DNA from: G958295645 sp965242735
GTDB lineage: Bacteria; Gemmatimonadota; Gemmatimonadetes; Longimicrobiales; Gaopeijiaceae
NCBI GenBank assembly: GCA_965242735.1
Contig: OZ251497.1
Location: 620,001 to 684,000 of the forward strand
DNA length: 64,000 nt
Direction: 5' to 3'
How positions within the stretch are numbered: position 1 is the stretch's first letter; each line of letters opens with the position of its first letter. The notes below the pieces were generated by a model. The model was not told where the DNA came from and did no database searches. It was given only the letters and a program-made list of their open reading frames with translations. The translations under genes and the position numbers were made by a program. Of this stretch, positions 45,813-52,997 are shown piece after piece.

Positions 45813-45969
45813 CCCTTGACTACCCCAAAGATCAGACGTTTCCATTGTGGTCTACCCCCGGACATTCTACTTTGGCACGGGCGTGAAGGCGTGCGGCCCT
45901 TGTGGCCGAGGGCAGGTGCGACGATATTGTCCTCGTCCCCATTGTTCGAGGCCGGGCCCGAAGAGGCAG

Positions 45970-46235
45970 ATGGACTTGCCCCGGCATGGTGGACACGTTC
46001 AATCTTTCGGGAGGCGGAGGAGTCACGATGCCGCAGAAACGCAAGCAGTACCCGTTGGAGTGCTGGTGGCGGATGGTCGAGCTGGCGCGCTCGGGGCGGT
46101 CGCCGGAGGCGTGCCGGTGCTCGGTGCGCGGCTACGAGTCGCCCGCCGACTTCGAGCGCAAGCTTGCGGTGGCGTCGGTGCACCGGCCCCTCGACACGAC
46201 GCCGTCCGGCGTCCCTTGCGCTTCCGCCTCTAGCA
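45970..46235 (+). mobile_element. IS3-family deletion derivative
   Basis: The stretch starts TGGACTTGCCCCGGCATGGT, resembling IS3-group ends, and contains an ORF joining an OrfA start to an OrfB end. No matching right inverted repeat was found, so the right limit is a guess. Confidence 0.5.
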
Positions 46236-46309
46236 AGTTATGTTTCGCATTGCACCATCTGGACCCAAGATCCTTAGCCGTTCACCAAACCAGGACAACT
46301 CCAAGATGA
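46028..46309 (+). pseudogene. IS3 OrfA-OrfB fusion remnant
   Basis: 93 codons from ATG 46028 (GGAGGAG upstream). 'MPQKRKQYPLE...RMVELARSGRSPE' is the start of an IS3 OrfA helix-turn-helix; 'YESPADFERKLA' is the end of OrfB. Everything between, including the DDE catalytic core, has been deleted. The last 25 codons are beyond the element and run into the next gene. Confidence 0.65.
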
Positions 46310-46827
46310 CGTACATTGTTGGACAGGGATCCTCCGGCGATCCGAATTCGCTTGATCTGCAGACGCGGAAGAAGTGGAGGATCCCCAACGAGCTCCGGCC
46401 GGAGCTACCGCCAGCTGCAAGGATGGCGGCGATCAGCATCGTCACCAAGGAATATCCGTCGGCTCGTGCACTCTCGAGTAGCGGACAATACAACTGTGCT
46501 GGCTTGGTCTTCGGGTCCAGGCGTGTTGTAATCGACGTTGAACACACCGAAACAATTCTGCGCGACGACGGATATGCCGAAATGGACTGGCTTGACCGGA
46601 GAAAATGGGACACAGGCGATGTGGTCATGTACAGAAATGCGAGGCAGGAGCCATCCCATGTCGCTGTGGTTCATTCCGTTACACCGAATCCTGCCGCAAG
46701 TAGCCACACAATTACTGTGGTAAGCGCTTGGGGACAAAGCGGAGAATACCTCCACGAAATGGGAAACGTCTCACCCCTGTTGGGAACGCCCCAGCAAATC
46801 TGGTCGAAGAGGTTGATCCATGATTGA
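46306..46827 (+). CDS. Papain-like / NlpC-P60-like protein, first gene of an unassigned cassette
   Basis: 173 residues. The string 'YNCAGLVFG' (Cys near 66), then 'WDTGDVVMYRN' and 'PSHVAVVHSV' (His near 124) followed by 'VVSAWGQSGEYLHE' have the Cys...GDVV...HVAVV order of NlpC/P60 or CHAP-type cysteine peptidases and amidases. Its target could be peptidoglycan, an isopeptide bond or a partner protein. The next gene starts inside its last codons (8-nt overlap). Base composition is intermediate, less GC-rich than BREX. Start ATG 46306 lies within the end of the IS3 remnant. Confidence 0.6.
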   Translation: MTYIVGQGSSGDPNSLDLQTRKKWRIPNELRPELPPAARMAAISIVTKEYPSARALSSSGQYNCAGLVFGSRRVVIDVEHTETILRDDGYAEMDWLDRRKWDTGDVVMYRNARQEPSHVAVVHSVTPNPAASSHTITVVSAWGQSGEYLHEMGNVSPLLGTPQQIWSKRLIHD

Positions 46828-47401
46828 CTCCATGTTGCTGGACAACATTGAGAGCCCAGAAAAGGCAGTTGCCTGGGGCATGGTCGGGTCTAGGCGCAGA
46901 CTAGATGCCGCTGTTCTGACCGATCCCGACATAAGAGATTTGTTGAACGTACTTCGTGATTACCCAGATACGCGGCTAGAATTAGTCACTAGAATCAGGA
47001 CTTTGGCATCCATGGGGGGTAGTCCCGAGTATCTCCACTGCTACGATCTCGCAATCTTCGCGTATCTTCGTGCGCTTGACATCTTGGATCCAGATCTCGC
47101 TGCCGTGGCGGCGCCTAGAGTGGCAACACTAGGCAATCTTTGGTGGTCTCGACCCATTGCGCTACGTCTTCGCATGCCGTCGCACACTAGTTCACGAGGC
47201 GCGGACAGCAGAAGCAAAGAGGCTGACATGCCCGAAGCCCATGGAACGTCCCGCATGGCATCGACAAAATGCTCGTCCATTGCCGTCAATACGCCAGATA
47301 TTGTCTATCTGGATTCTCCACATATATATCACTTGATTTCAGGCGTTGCCCGCAATAGTGAATTCGAGAGCACTAGCAATACAATTCAAGGAGAGCGTTA
47401 G
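46820..47401 (+). CDS. Unknown protein, second gene of the cassette
   Basis: 193 residues; no family recognised. The first 110 residues are helical and look well conserved in character ('DIRDLLNVLRDYPDTRLELVTRIR', 'YDLAIFAYLRALDILDPDLA'), the kind of arrangement seen in HEAT/TPR-like scaffolds. The remainder is low in structure and may be variable. ATG 46820 overlaps the upstream stop by 8 nt and its TAG (47399-47401) directly abuts the next ATG, so the three genes are surely one translation unit. Confidence 0.6.
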   Translation: MIDSMLLDNIESPEKAVAWGMVGSRRRLDAAVLTDPDIRDLLNVLRDYPDTRLELVTRIRTLASMGGSPEYLHCYDLAIFAYLRALDILDPDLAAVAAPRVATLGNLWWSRPIALRLRMPSHTSSRGADSRSKEADMPEAHGTSRMASTKCSSIAVNTPDIVYLDSPHIYHLISGVARNSEFESTSNTIQGER

Positions 47402-47845
47402 ATGGCGCGTCACTGGTGGTCGACTTTCTCTAGTTTTGCCACGATTGATCAAGAGACGAACAACGTGTCGGCAATAGATTTGATCGAAATGCTGCGAATA
47501 CCTCCTCCACCGGAAACCGACAAGCCGGTGTCTATACTGATGCGCAGCGTGATTGTATCTCTTTGGGGTCGAAGCGATCCGGACATGGGAGAACGCTCGA
47601 TTGGTCGAGTCGAGTGGATGGATGCAACAGATCAAGAAATGGCAAGCTTCCCCTATGAGATTGACCTTCGGAATCACGAGAGAGCGCGAATTCGCCTGAA
47701 TGTGAATGAAATTCTTATTCGCGACCCGGGCACCTATCACTGGAAGATATCGTGTGCTCGCATAGACGCGCCTGACGAGTGGCAAATCGTCGCCCAGTTG
47801 CCAGTCCAAGTGATCTTCAGCGATCAAGCTGATATTGCGACATAA
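47402..47845 (+). CDS. Unknown protein, third gene of the cassette (DUF6941-like style)
   Basis: 147 residues. It opens 'FSSFATIDQETNNVSAIDLIEML' and ends 'PGTYHWKISCARIDAPDEWQIVAQLPVQVIF', a beta-sandwich-like pattern that reminds me of the DUF6941 family, though I would not insist on it. It starts immediately after the second gene. The pglZ gene begins 76 bp further on in the GC-rich style of BREX, so the right border of the insertion lies in 47846-47921. Confidence 0.6.
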   Translation: MARHWWSTFSSFATIDQETNNVSAIDLIEMLRIPPPPETDKPVSILMRSVIVSLWGRSDPDMGERSIGRVEWMDATDQEMASFPYEIDLRNHERARIRLNVNEILIRDPGTYHWKISCARIDAPDEWQIVAQLPVQVIFSDQADIAT

Positions 47846-47921
47846 CTGCACGTTGCCCCACGAGCATGTTGTCGGATTGCCTTCGTCGAAAGAGTTGCGT
47901 CAGTAGACCTGGGCGACAATC

Positions 47922-49922
47922 GTGAACAGCTGGCGCGACCGCATCCTCCAGGAGTTCCTGCCGGGAGCCGCCCCGCTGACCGTCGTATCCGACCCCGACG
48001 GCTTGGTGCTGGACGAGACCGTCCTCGCCGGGCTTCGCCACCGGGGCTTCGACGTGCTGGTCTTCGACGAGCCCGTGGCGTTTCGATACGCCTACGAGTC
48101 GAGATGCCGGCGCTACTGGGACGACGGCAGGCCGGTCGAGGTCGTCGTCGTGGCGAGGATGGACGCGCTGGAGGCCGGCAATCTTCCCTACGATGTAGTC
48201 CAGGCAGGGAGATGGCTGACCCTCGGACTTGACGCGCTGTTCCCTAGGCTGAGCCGGACGGTCCTGGCGACGCTCGATCCGACGCACCTCGATGCACTCT
48301 TCGACGCCGTGGAAGGCCAGCCGCCGGGCGTGCTGGGCGACCACGGGACCAAAGACTTCGTTCTCCGCCACGCCTTCGGAATCGCCTCCGAGCTCGTGCG
48401 CGACGCTCCGAGTCTGCTTCGCGCTCTTCTCCGCATCCATCACGGCGGCCAGTCGATCCCGCCACTGCTGGGCGACCGTCTCGTTTGGATTCTCCGCCAG
48501 GACGGCCGCTTCGAGGACTGGCCCCTGGAGCAGATCGTGGCCGACCCGGACGCCTTCTTCGCCTTCCTTCAAGAGCGCTGGCCTCGCTTTCTCGACGGCG
48601 CCGCCGACCGCCCAGCGCCGCCAGATGAACGCGACGACCACTTCGCCTGCCCAGGCCCGGCGGAGCTGCCCTTCGACCACGACGACGTTCGCGTCTACAT
48701 CGACAATCTGTTCCGGGAAGGGTTCCTGAAACCGGTCGACCACCCGGCGGCCGACACCTTCGCCGACAGTTGGGTCGCGTCCGGAGTGCGGACCTCGGGT
48801 GCCGATGCCGACGCCGTGCGCCTGGAACGCCTGCTTGATGCCGCGGCCGACGCCGTGCCAGGCCCGGACGCCCGCTACGGCGATTGGCTGCGCTTCGCCC
48901 GCACATGGGCGGAAGCAGGGGCGCTCGTCCTGTCCCCGGAACGCGAGGCTGCCGACGCAACGGAGCCGAACTTCGCCGCGCTCCGGGACCGCGTCGACGC
49001 CGCCTTCGCCGACTGGCTGGGCCGTCGCTACGCGGGCTTGGCCAGCCTTCCGCCTTCGCCGCCCGTCATGCTGCACCACGTGCCGGGCGTGCTGGCACGA
49101 CACTTGGACGAGGCGCCGGAGCACAAGGCCGCCTTGCTGGTCGTGGACGGCCTGTCAATGGACCAATGGGTCGTGGTGCGCGAAGAGCTGGCCCGCCGCC
49201 GGTCCGCCTACCGCTTCGGGGAAGGGGCCGTCTTCGCCTGGATTCCCACGCTCACGTCCGTGTCGCGCCAGGCCGCGTTCGCGGGGAAGTCGCCGTTCTA
49301 CTTCCCGCCGGGCAGCATCGACTCCACGGACCGGGAGCCGGCGCTGTGGCGTCAGTACTGGACCGACCGCGGGCTGGCCGCCGACGCGGCCGTCTACCGG
49401 AAGAGCCTGGGCGCCGGCTCGCTGGAGGCCGTCGCCGACCTGATCGCTCGTCCGCGAGTGCGGGCCGCCGGGCTGGTCGTGGACACGGTGGACAAGATCA
49501 TGCACGGCATGGAGCTCGGCGCCCGAGGAATGCACGGCCAAGTCCGCCAGTGGGCGCGCGGGCCCTACCTGGCCGCGCTCCTCGACCTGCTCCTCGACCA
49601 CGGCTTCCGAGTCTGGCTCGCCTCCGACCACGGCAACGTCGAAGCGACGGGCTGCGGCGTTCCAGCCGCCGGAGGAGTCGCCGACCTTCGGGGCAAGCGC
49701 GCCCACGTCTACCCCAGCGCGACGCTGCGCAAGCGGGCCGCCGACGAGTTCCCGGACGCCCGGTCGTGGCCGCCGGCGGGCCTGCCCCAGGACTACCTGC
49801 CCCTGCTGGCGCCCGGACGCTCCGCGTTCGTCCGCAAGGGGAAGCGCGTGGTCGCCCACGGCGGTGCCGCGTTGGAGGAGGTCGTCGTGCCGCTGGTGCG
49901 CATCGAGCGGACGGAGCCGTGA
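47922..49922 (+). CDS. pglZ: BREX phosphatase-like protein PglZ
   Basis: 666 residues. The C-terminal PglZ domain belongs to the alkaline phosphatase superfamily: 'LLVVDGLSMDQW' near residue 407 (metal-binding Asp, nucleophile-side residues), 'PTLTSVSRQAAFAG' near 443, and 'ASDHGNVEATG' near 567 (Asp-His metal ligands). The N-terminal 400 residues match the long PglZ form of type 3 systems. It is required for BREX protection and methylation in studied loci. GTG 47922 is the likely start, without a strong Shine-Dalgarno. It overlaps brxA by GTGA. In a complete type 3 locus it should follow brxHII. Confidence 0.9.
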   Translation: MNSWRDRILQEFLPGAAPLTVVSDPDGLVLDETVLAGLRHRGFDVLVFDEPVAFRYAYESRCRRYWDDGRPVEVVVVARMDALEAGNLPYDVVQAGRWLTLGLDALFPRLSRTVLATLDPTHLDALFDAVEGQPPGVLGDHGTKDFVLRHAFGIASELVRDAPSLLRALLRIHHGGQSIPPLLGDRLVWILRQDGRFEDWPLEQIVADPDAFFAFLQERWPRFLDGAADRPAPPDERDDHFACPGPAELPFDHDDVRVYIDNLFREGFLKPVDHPAADTFADSWVASGVRTSGADADAVRLERLLDAAADAVPGPDARYGDWLRFARTWAEAGALVLSPEREAADATEPNFAALRDRVDAAFADWLGRRYAGLASLPPSPPVMLHHVPGVLARHLDEAPEHKAALLVVDGLSMDQWVVVREELARRRSAYRFGEGAVFAWIPTLTSVSRQAAFAGKSPFYFPPGSIDSTDREPALWRQYWTDRGLAADAAVYRKSLGAGSLEAVADLIARPRVRAAGLVVDTVDKIMHGMELGARGMHGQVRQWARGPYLAALLDLLLDHGFRVWLASDHGNVEATGCGVPAAGGVADLRGKRAHVYPSATLRKRAADEFPDARSWPPAGLPQDYLPLLAPGRSAFVRKGKRVVAHGGAALEEVVVPLVRIERTEP

Positions 49923-50752
49923 GCGGTTCGGCGTCGCGCGCGGTCGGGCTCAGCCAGCGCATCCGACTGGAGTGGCTGGACGAGGCCGCGGCGTTGGCGC
50001 GCGCCGGACGCGACCGCGCCCAGGCGTGGTCGGCCCTGGCGGAGATGCTCCGGGACAAGGTGTCGGTGGGCGGGTCGAGTCCCCGCGGCAACCGCGAGAA
50101 GACGGTGACCATCCTGACGCGGATATGGTGCGAGCCGCCCCCGCGACTGCTTCCGCTGCGCGACGCCGGGTTGCGCCTCCTCGACGGGATTGGGTCGGCG
50201 GAGGCCGGAGAGCCGGTGGAGGTCGTGGAGTCCGCGGGGATCACGGAACCGGCGGGCGCCATGGAGCTCGCCGAGCGCTTGGCCGTCCACTGGGGCATGA
50301 CGATGGCGGTCTACCCCTTCTGGAACGCCGTCGCGACCCAGGCCGGCCGGCTCCTCCGCCTGCACGGGGTCGCCACCGCCGCCCAGGTCCACCGTCGCGT
50401 CCAGGAGCAGTACGGCGAGCGCCCCACCGTCGCCCGGGCCACGCGGCGCGTCGTGCGGTCGTTCGTGGACTGGGGAGTCCTGGCCGACACCGAGACGCGG
50501 GGCCGGTACGTCGCCGCCGAGCCGCGCCCGGTCCGCGCTCCGGCGGTGGTCGCCTGGCTGGCGGAGGCGGCCCTTCACGTCCGAGACGGCGAGCTTGGCG
50601 CGCCCGTCCAGGAGCTGCTCGGCCAGCCCGGCCTCTTCCCGTTTCGCGTGTCCTACGTGACGGCTCGGGGCCTTGCCGGCGAGTCGCCTCGGCTGGACGT
50701 GGCGCACCAGGGGCTGGATACGGAGGTGGTCGGATTGCGGGGGGCCGGGTAG
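49919..50752 (+). CDS. brxA: BrxA-like protein of BREX-3 (extended)
   Basis: 277 residues, longer than the usual 200 or so. The first 70 residues have the BrxA pattern: a helix 'RIRLEWLDEAAALARAG', then a 'DKVSVGGSSPRGNREKTVTILTRIW' stretch akin to the DUF1819 start. Later 'MAVYPFWNAVATQAGRLLRLHG' and 'RATRRVVRSFVDWGVL' resemble winged-helix regions of DUF1819. BrxA binds DNA in characterised systems. Position after pglZ supports the call. GTG 49919 overlaps the pglZ stop. The identification rests on position and on style, so it is moderately sure. Confidence 0.68.
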   Translation: MSGSASRAVGLSQRIRLEWLDEAAALARAGRDRAQAWSALAEMLRDKVSVGGSSPRGNREKTVTILTRIWCEPPPRLLPLRDAGLRLLDGIGSAEAGEPVEVVESAGITEPAGAMELAERLAVHWGMTMAVYPFWNAVATQAGRLLRLHGVATAAQVHRRVQEQYGERPTVARATRRVVRSFVDWGVLADTETRGRYVAAEPRPVRAPAVVAWLAEAALHVRDGELGAPVQELLGQPGLFPFRVSYVTARGLAGESPRLDVAHQGLDTEVVGLRGAG

Positions 50753-50862
50753 CTGACATGGGTCGTCGCGTGGCTTGGAGGCGTGCCGGCCACTTGCAGC
50801 CGGAAGGACACGGGGCCATGTTCCACCTCTCGCACTCCGTCTTCGCACGCCCCGCGCCAGCA

Positions 50863-52050
50863 ATGACAGCACACGACAACGACCGACGGTTCCTGACCCG
50901 AGTTGTGTTGCGCAACTACAAGAGCATCGCAGCGGCCGACATCTCTCCTTCCCAAGTCTCATTCTTGGTCGGACCCAACGGCTCTGGGAAGAGCAACTTT
51001 CTTGATGCGCTGCGCTTTGTGGCGGATGCGTTGCGATCGACGATGGATAATGCGATCCACGAGCGAGGAGGAATCAACGAAGTCCGGCGCCGATCCAGAG
51101 GACATCCCAATCACTTCGGAATTCGCCTCGAGTTTCGTTCCGGAGTGCTGTCCGGTCACTATTCGTTTACAGTGGCGGCAAAGGCAGGCGGAGCTTACGA
51201 GATCAGGAGAGAAGAATGCACTATCCGGACGAGCACGAACATCGACAATACAGCGACAAATTACTATCGCGTGCAAGGCGGCAAGGTCCAACAGAGTACT
51301 CTTCAAGTTCCTCCCCGCGCCCATCCTCGCCGTCTGTACTTAGTCGCAACATCTGGAATCGAACCCTTCGGACAACTGTACGACGCATTTCTTGAAATGG
51401 GGTTTTACAACCTGATCCCAGAAGTCATTCGGAGTCTCCAACCGCCGGGACCAGGCGACCTCTTGGCAAGGGACGGCAGGAACGCGGCTGGCGTCTTGGC
51501 GAATTTGGCAGCGCGTTCTCCCATGTTCAAGAAACGCATCGAGGATTACCTTGGCCAAATCGTGCCCGGCGTGGTCGGCGTGGAACGAGTGACAGCGAGA
51601 GATAGGGAAACGCTTGAGTTCGACCAGCAAGTAAAGGGAGCGCAGCACCCATGGCGGTTCGGCGCAACCAACATGTCAGACGGCACACTGCGAGCCTTCG
51701 GGGTACTTCTGGCGCTTTTTCAGAAGGGCCGAGATGGAGTGGGAACGACGCAACCCTTTATTGGGATCGAAGAGCCGGAGCTGGCATTGCACCCGGCTGC
51801 TACGGCTGTGCTCCTGGACGCGATCCGAGAGACGGCCCAGCATTCTCAGGTATTGGTGACCAGCCACAGCGCCGACCTTCTCGACAATGCAAGAGTCGCC
51901 GACGAGTCGGTGCTGGCAGTGCTGTCCGAAGATGGAGTCACACACATCGGTCCGCTGGACGAGGCCGGACATTCGGCGCTCAAGAACGGACTCTTCACCG
52001 CCGGCGAACTCCTTCGCGTGGACCAGCTGATTCCGGCCCGAACATCATGA
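50863..52050 (+). CDS. AAA_21-type ATPase (OLD-like, defence pair)
   Basis: 395 residues. SMC/ABC-like ATPase in one chain: 'VVLRNYKSI' start, Walker A GPNGSGKSN near 37-45, 'MSDGTLRAFGVLLAL' signature-like region near 270, Walker B 'IGIEEPELALHP' near 302, and 'VLVTSHSADLLD' near 332. The family (AAA_21, PF13304) is the ATPase half of several two-gene antiphage systems that pair with a TOPRIM-like nuclease, as found here. Three in-frame ATGs exist (50758, 50818, 50863); 50863 gives the closest family N-terminus. Composition is less GC-rich than BREX. It lies about 110 bp after brxA. Confidence 0.85.
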   Translation: MTAHDNDRRFLTRVVLRNYKSIAAADISPSQVSFLVGPNGSGKSNFLDALRFVADALRSTMDNAIHERGGINEVRRRSRGHPNHFGIRLEFRSGVLSGHYSFTVAAKAGGAYEIRREECTIRTSTNIDNTATNYYRVQGGKVQQSTLQVPPRAHPRRLYLVATSGIEPFGQLYDAFLEMGFYNLIPEVIRSLQPPGPGDLLARDGRNAAGVLANLAARSPMFKKRIEDYLGQIVPGVVGVERVTARDRETLEFDQQVKGAQHPWRFGATNMSDGTLRAFGVLLALFQKGRDGVGTTQPFIGIEEPELALHPAATAVLLDAIRETAQHSQVLVTSHSADLLDNARVADESVLAVLSEDGVTHIGPLDEAGHSALKNGLFTAGELLRVDQLIPARTS

Positions 52051-52103
52051 GCCTGCAGCCGCAACAGCTTTCATTGTTCAGCTCCGGCAAGGGAGCTGGA
52101 TGA
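52047..52103 (+). CDS. 18-codon overlapping ORF with a beta-clamp-binding motif
   Basis: ATG 52047 overlaps the ATPase stop (ATGA), and its own TGA overlaps the next ATG (52100, ATGA). The peptide reads MSLQPQQLSLFSSGKGAG. QLSLF matches the QL(S/D)LF consensus by which many proteins bind the bacterial sliding clamp. It may be translated alone, by coupling, or as a C-terminal extension of the ATPase after a frameshift at 52047. It also holds the AAGGGAG Shine-Dalgarno of the next gene, so it could be only a spacer. Confidence 0.4.
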   Translation: MSLQPQQLSLFSSGKGAG

Positions 52104-52675
52104 TCACGATCGCCTCCATAGTCGAGGGGCACGGCGAGACAAGGGCTCTGCCTCTGCTCCTGCGACGCATAGCGACAGGGCGCGCGGTCAACGCTCCACG
52201 ACCATTTCGGGTTGGGCGTCAGAACTTCCTCAAGCCCAATGAACTCGAACGTAGCGTGGAGTTCGTCGCCAACCGATCCGGGGTGGACGGAAGGATACTG
52301 ATACTTCTGGACGCGAACAGCGACTGCCCGAAGACGCTAGCGGCCGAGATTCTCGAGCGTGCGCAGAAAGCTCGGAGCGACCGGGCCATACAGGTCGTAT
52401 TGGCCAAGATGGAGTACGAGGCATGGTTTCTGGCCGCGGCCGAATCGGTGGCCGGATGCAGAGGAATCAAGCTCGATGTCGTGCCTCCTCCCCACCCCGA
52501 GGCCGTCCAAGATGCGAAAGGGTGGATCAGCAAGCGGATGGAGGCTGGCCGCTCGTACAGTCCATCGACCGACCAGGCCGCGTTGACCGCCGTTTTTGAC
52601 ATGGACGTCGCCCGCAAGGGAGCGCCCTCGTTCGACAAGTTGTGCCGCGCCGTGGAGTCCCTGCTGGTGGATTGA
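52100..52675 (+). CDS. DUF4276 family protein (TOPRIM-like, predicted nuclease partner)
   Basis: 191 residues. 'ASIVEGHGETRALPLLLRRI' at the start gives the TOPRIM-type Glu near residue 9; 'RILILLDANSDC' near 72-83 gives the following Asp-x-Asp-like strand (DAN here), and 'KMEYEAWFLA' is the family's late motif (DUF4276, PF14103). With the AAA_21 ATPase it forms a split OLD-like module, in which the ATPase senses and this protein probably cuts. AAGGGAG lies 5 nt before the ATG. Convergent to the AbrB-type gene 15 bp downstream. Confidence 0.82.
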   Translation: MITIASIVEGHGETRALPLLLRRIATGRAVNAPRPFRVGRQNFLKPNELERSVEFVANRSGVDGRILILLDANSDCPKTLAAEILERAQKARSDRAIQVVLAKMEYEAWFLAAAESVAGCRGIKLDVVPPPHPEAVQDAKGWISKRMEAGRSYSPSTDQAALTAVFDMDVARKGAPSFDKLCRAVESLLVD

Positions 52676-52690
52676 CGGATCCGGGTGGGC

Positions 52691-52918
52691 TCAGTCGCGC
52701 GACTGGCGCGCCCATTTCACGGCGTCGGCGACATCCTCCTCGGTGATGCCCAGCTTGGCCAGCTTGGCGCGAACCGCGGCGGCGCGAACGACCTGCACGG
52801 GCGTCAAGACGATGCGGTCGCCTTCCACGGCTACCTCGAGGTATTCCGTGCCTTCGAGTCTGCCGGTCACGGCCTCGGGCAACGTGAGTTGATTGTCGGA
52901 CGTAAGTCTGGCCAGCAT
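52691..52918 (-). CDS. AbrB/MazE-like antitoxin (orphan)
   Basis: 75 residues. 'LTSDNQLTLPEAVTGRLEG...YLEVAVEGDRIVLTPV' is the swapped-hairpin AbrB DNA-binding domain; the last 25 residues are a helical tail for toxin binding. GGAG lies just upstream of ATG 52918. No PIN or MazF toxin is adjacent: downstream is the convergent DUF4276 gene and upstream, on the same strand, a Fic gene 79 bp away. Confidence 0.82.
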   Translation of the reverse strand: MLARLTSDNQLTLPEAVTGRLEGTEYLEVAVEGDRIVLTPVQVVRAAAVRAKLAKLGITEEDVADAVKWARQSRD

Positions 52919-52997
52919 CAGCTTTCGCTCCGTCTTTGAGGAAGGACTTGACGCAAGTTAACGTCCGTGCCTTGGCGCATGCAAGCTGGGCCGCACC

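Noticed and set aside
50758..50862. Upstream in-frame ATGs (50758, 50818) as the start of the AAA_21 ATPase
   Set aside because: They add an Arg/His/Pro-rich leader not typical of the family. They remain possible, because no strong Shine-Dalgarno marks 50863.
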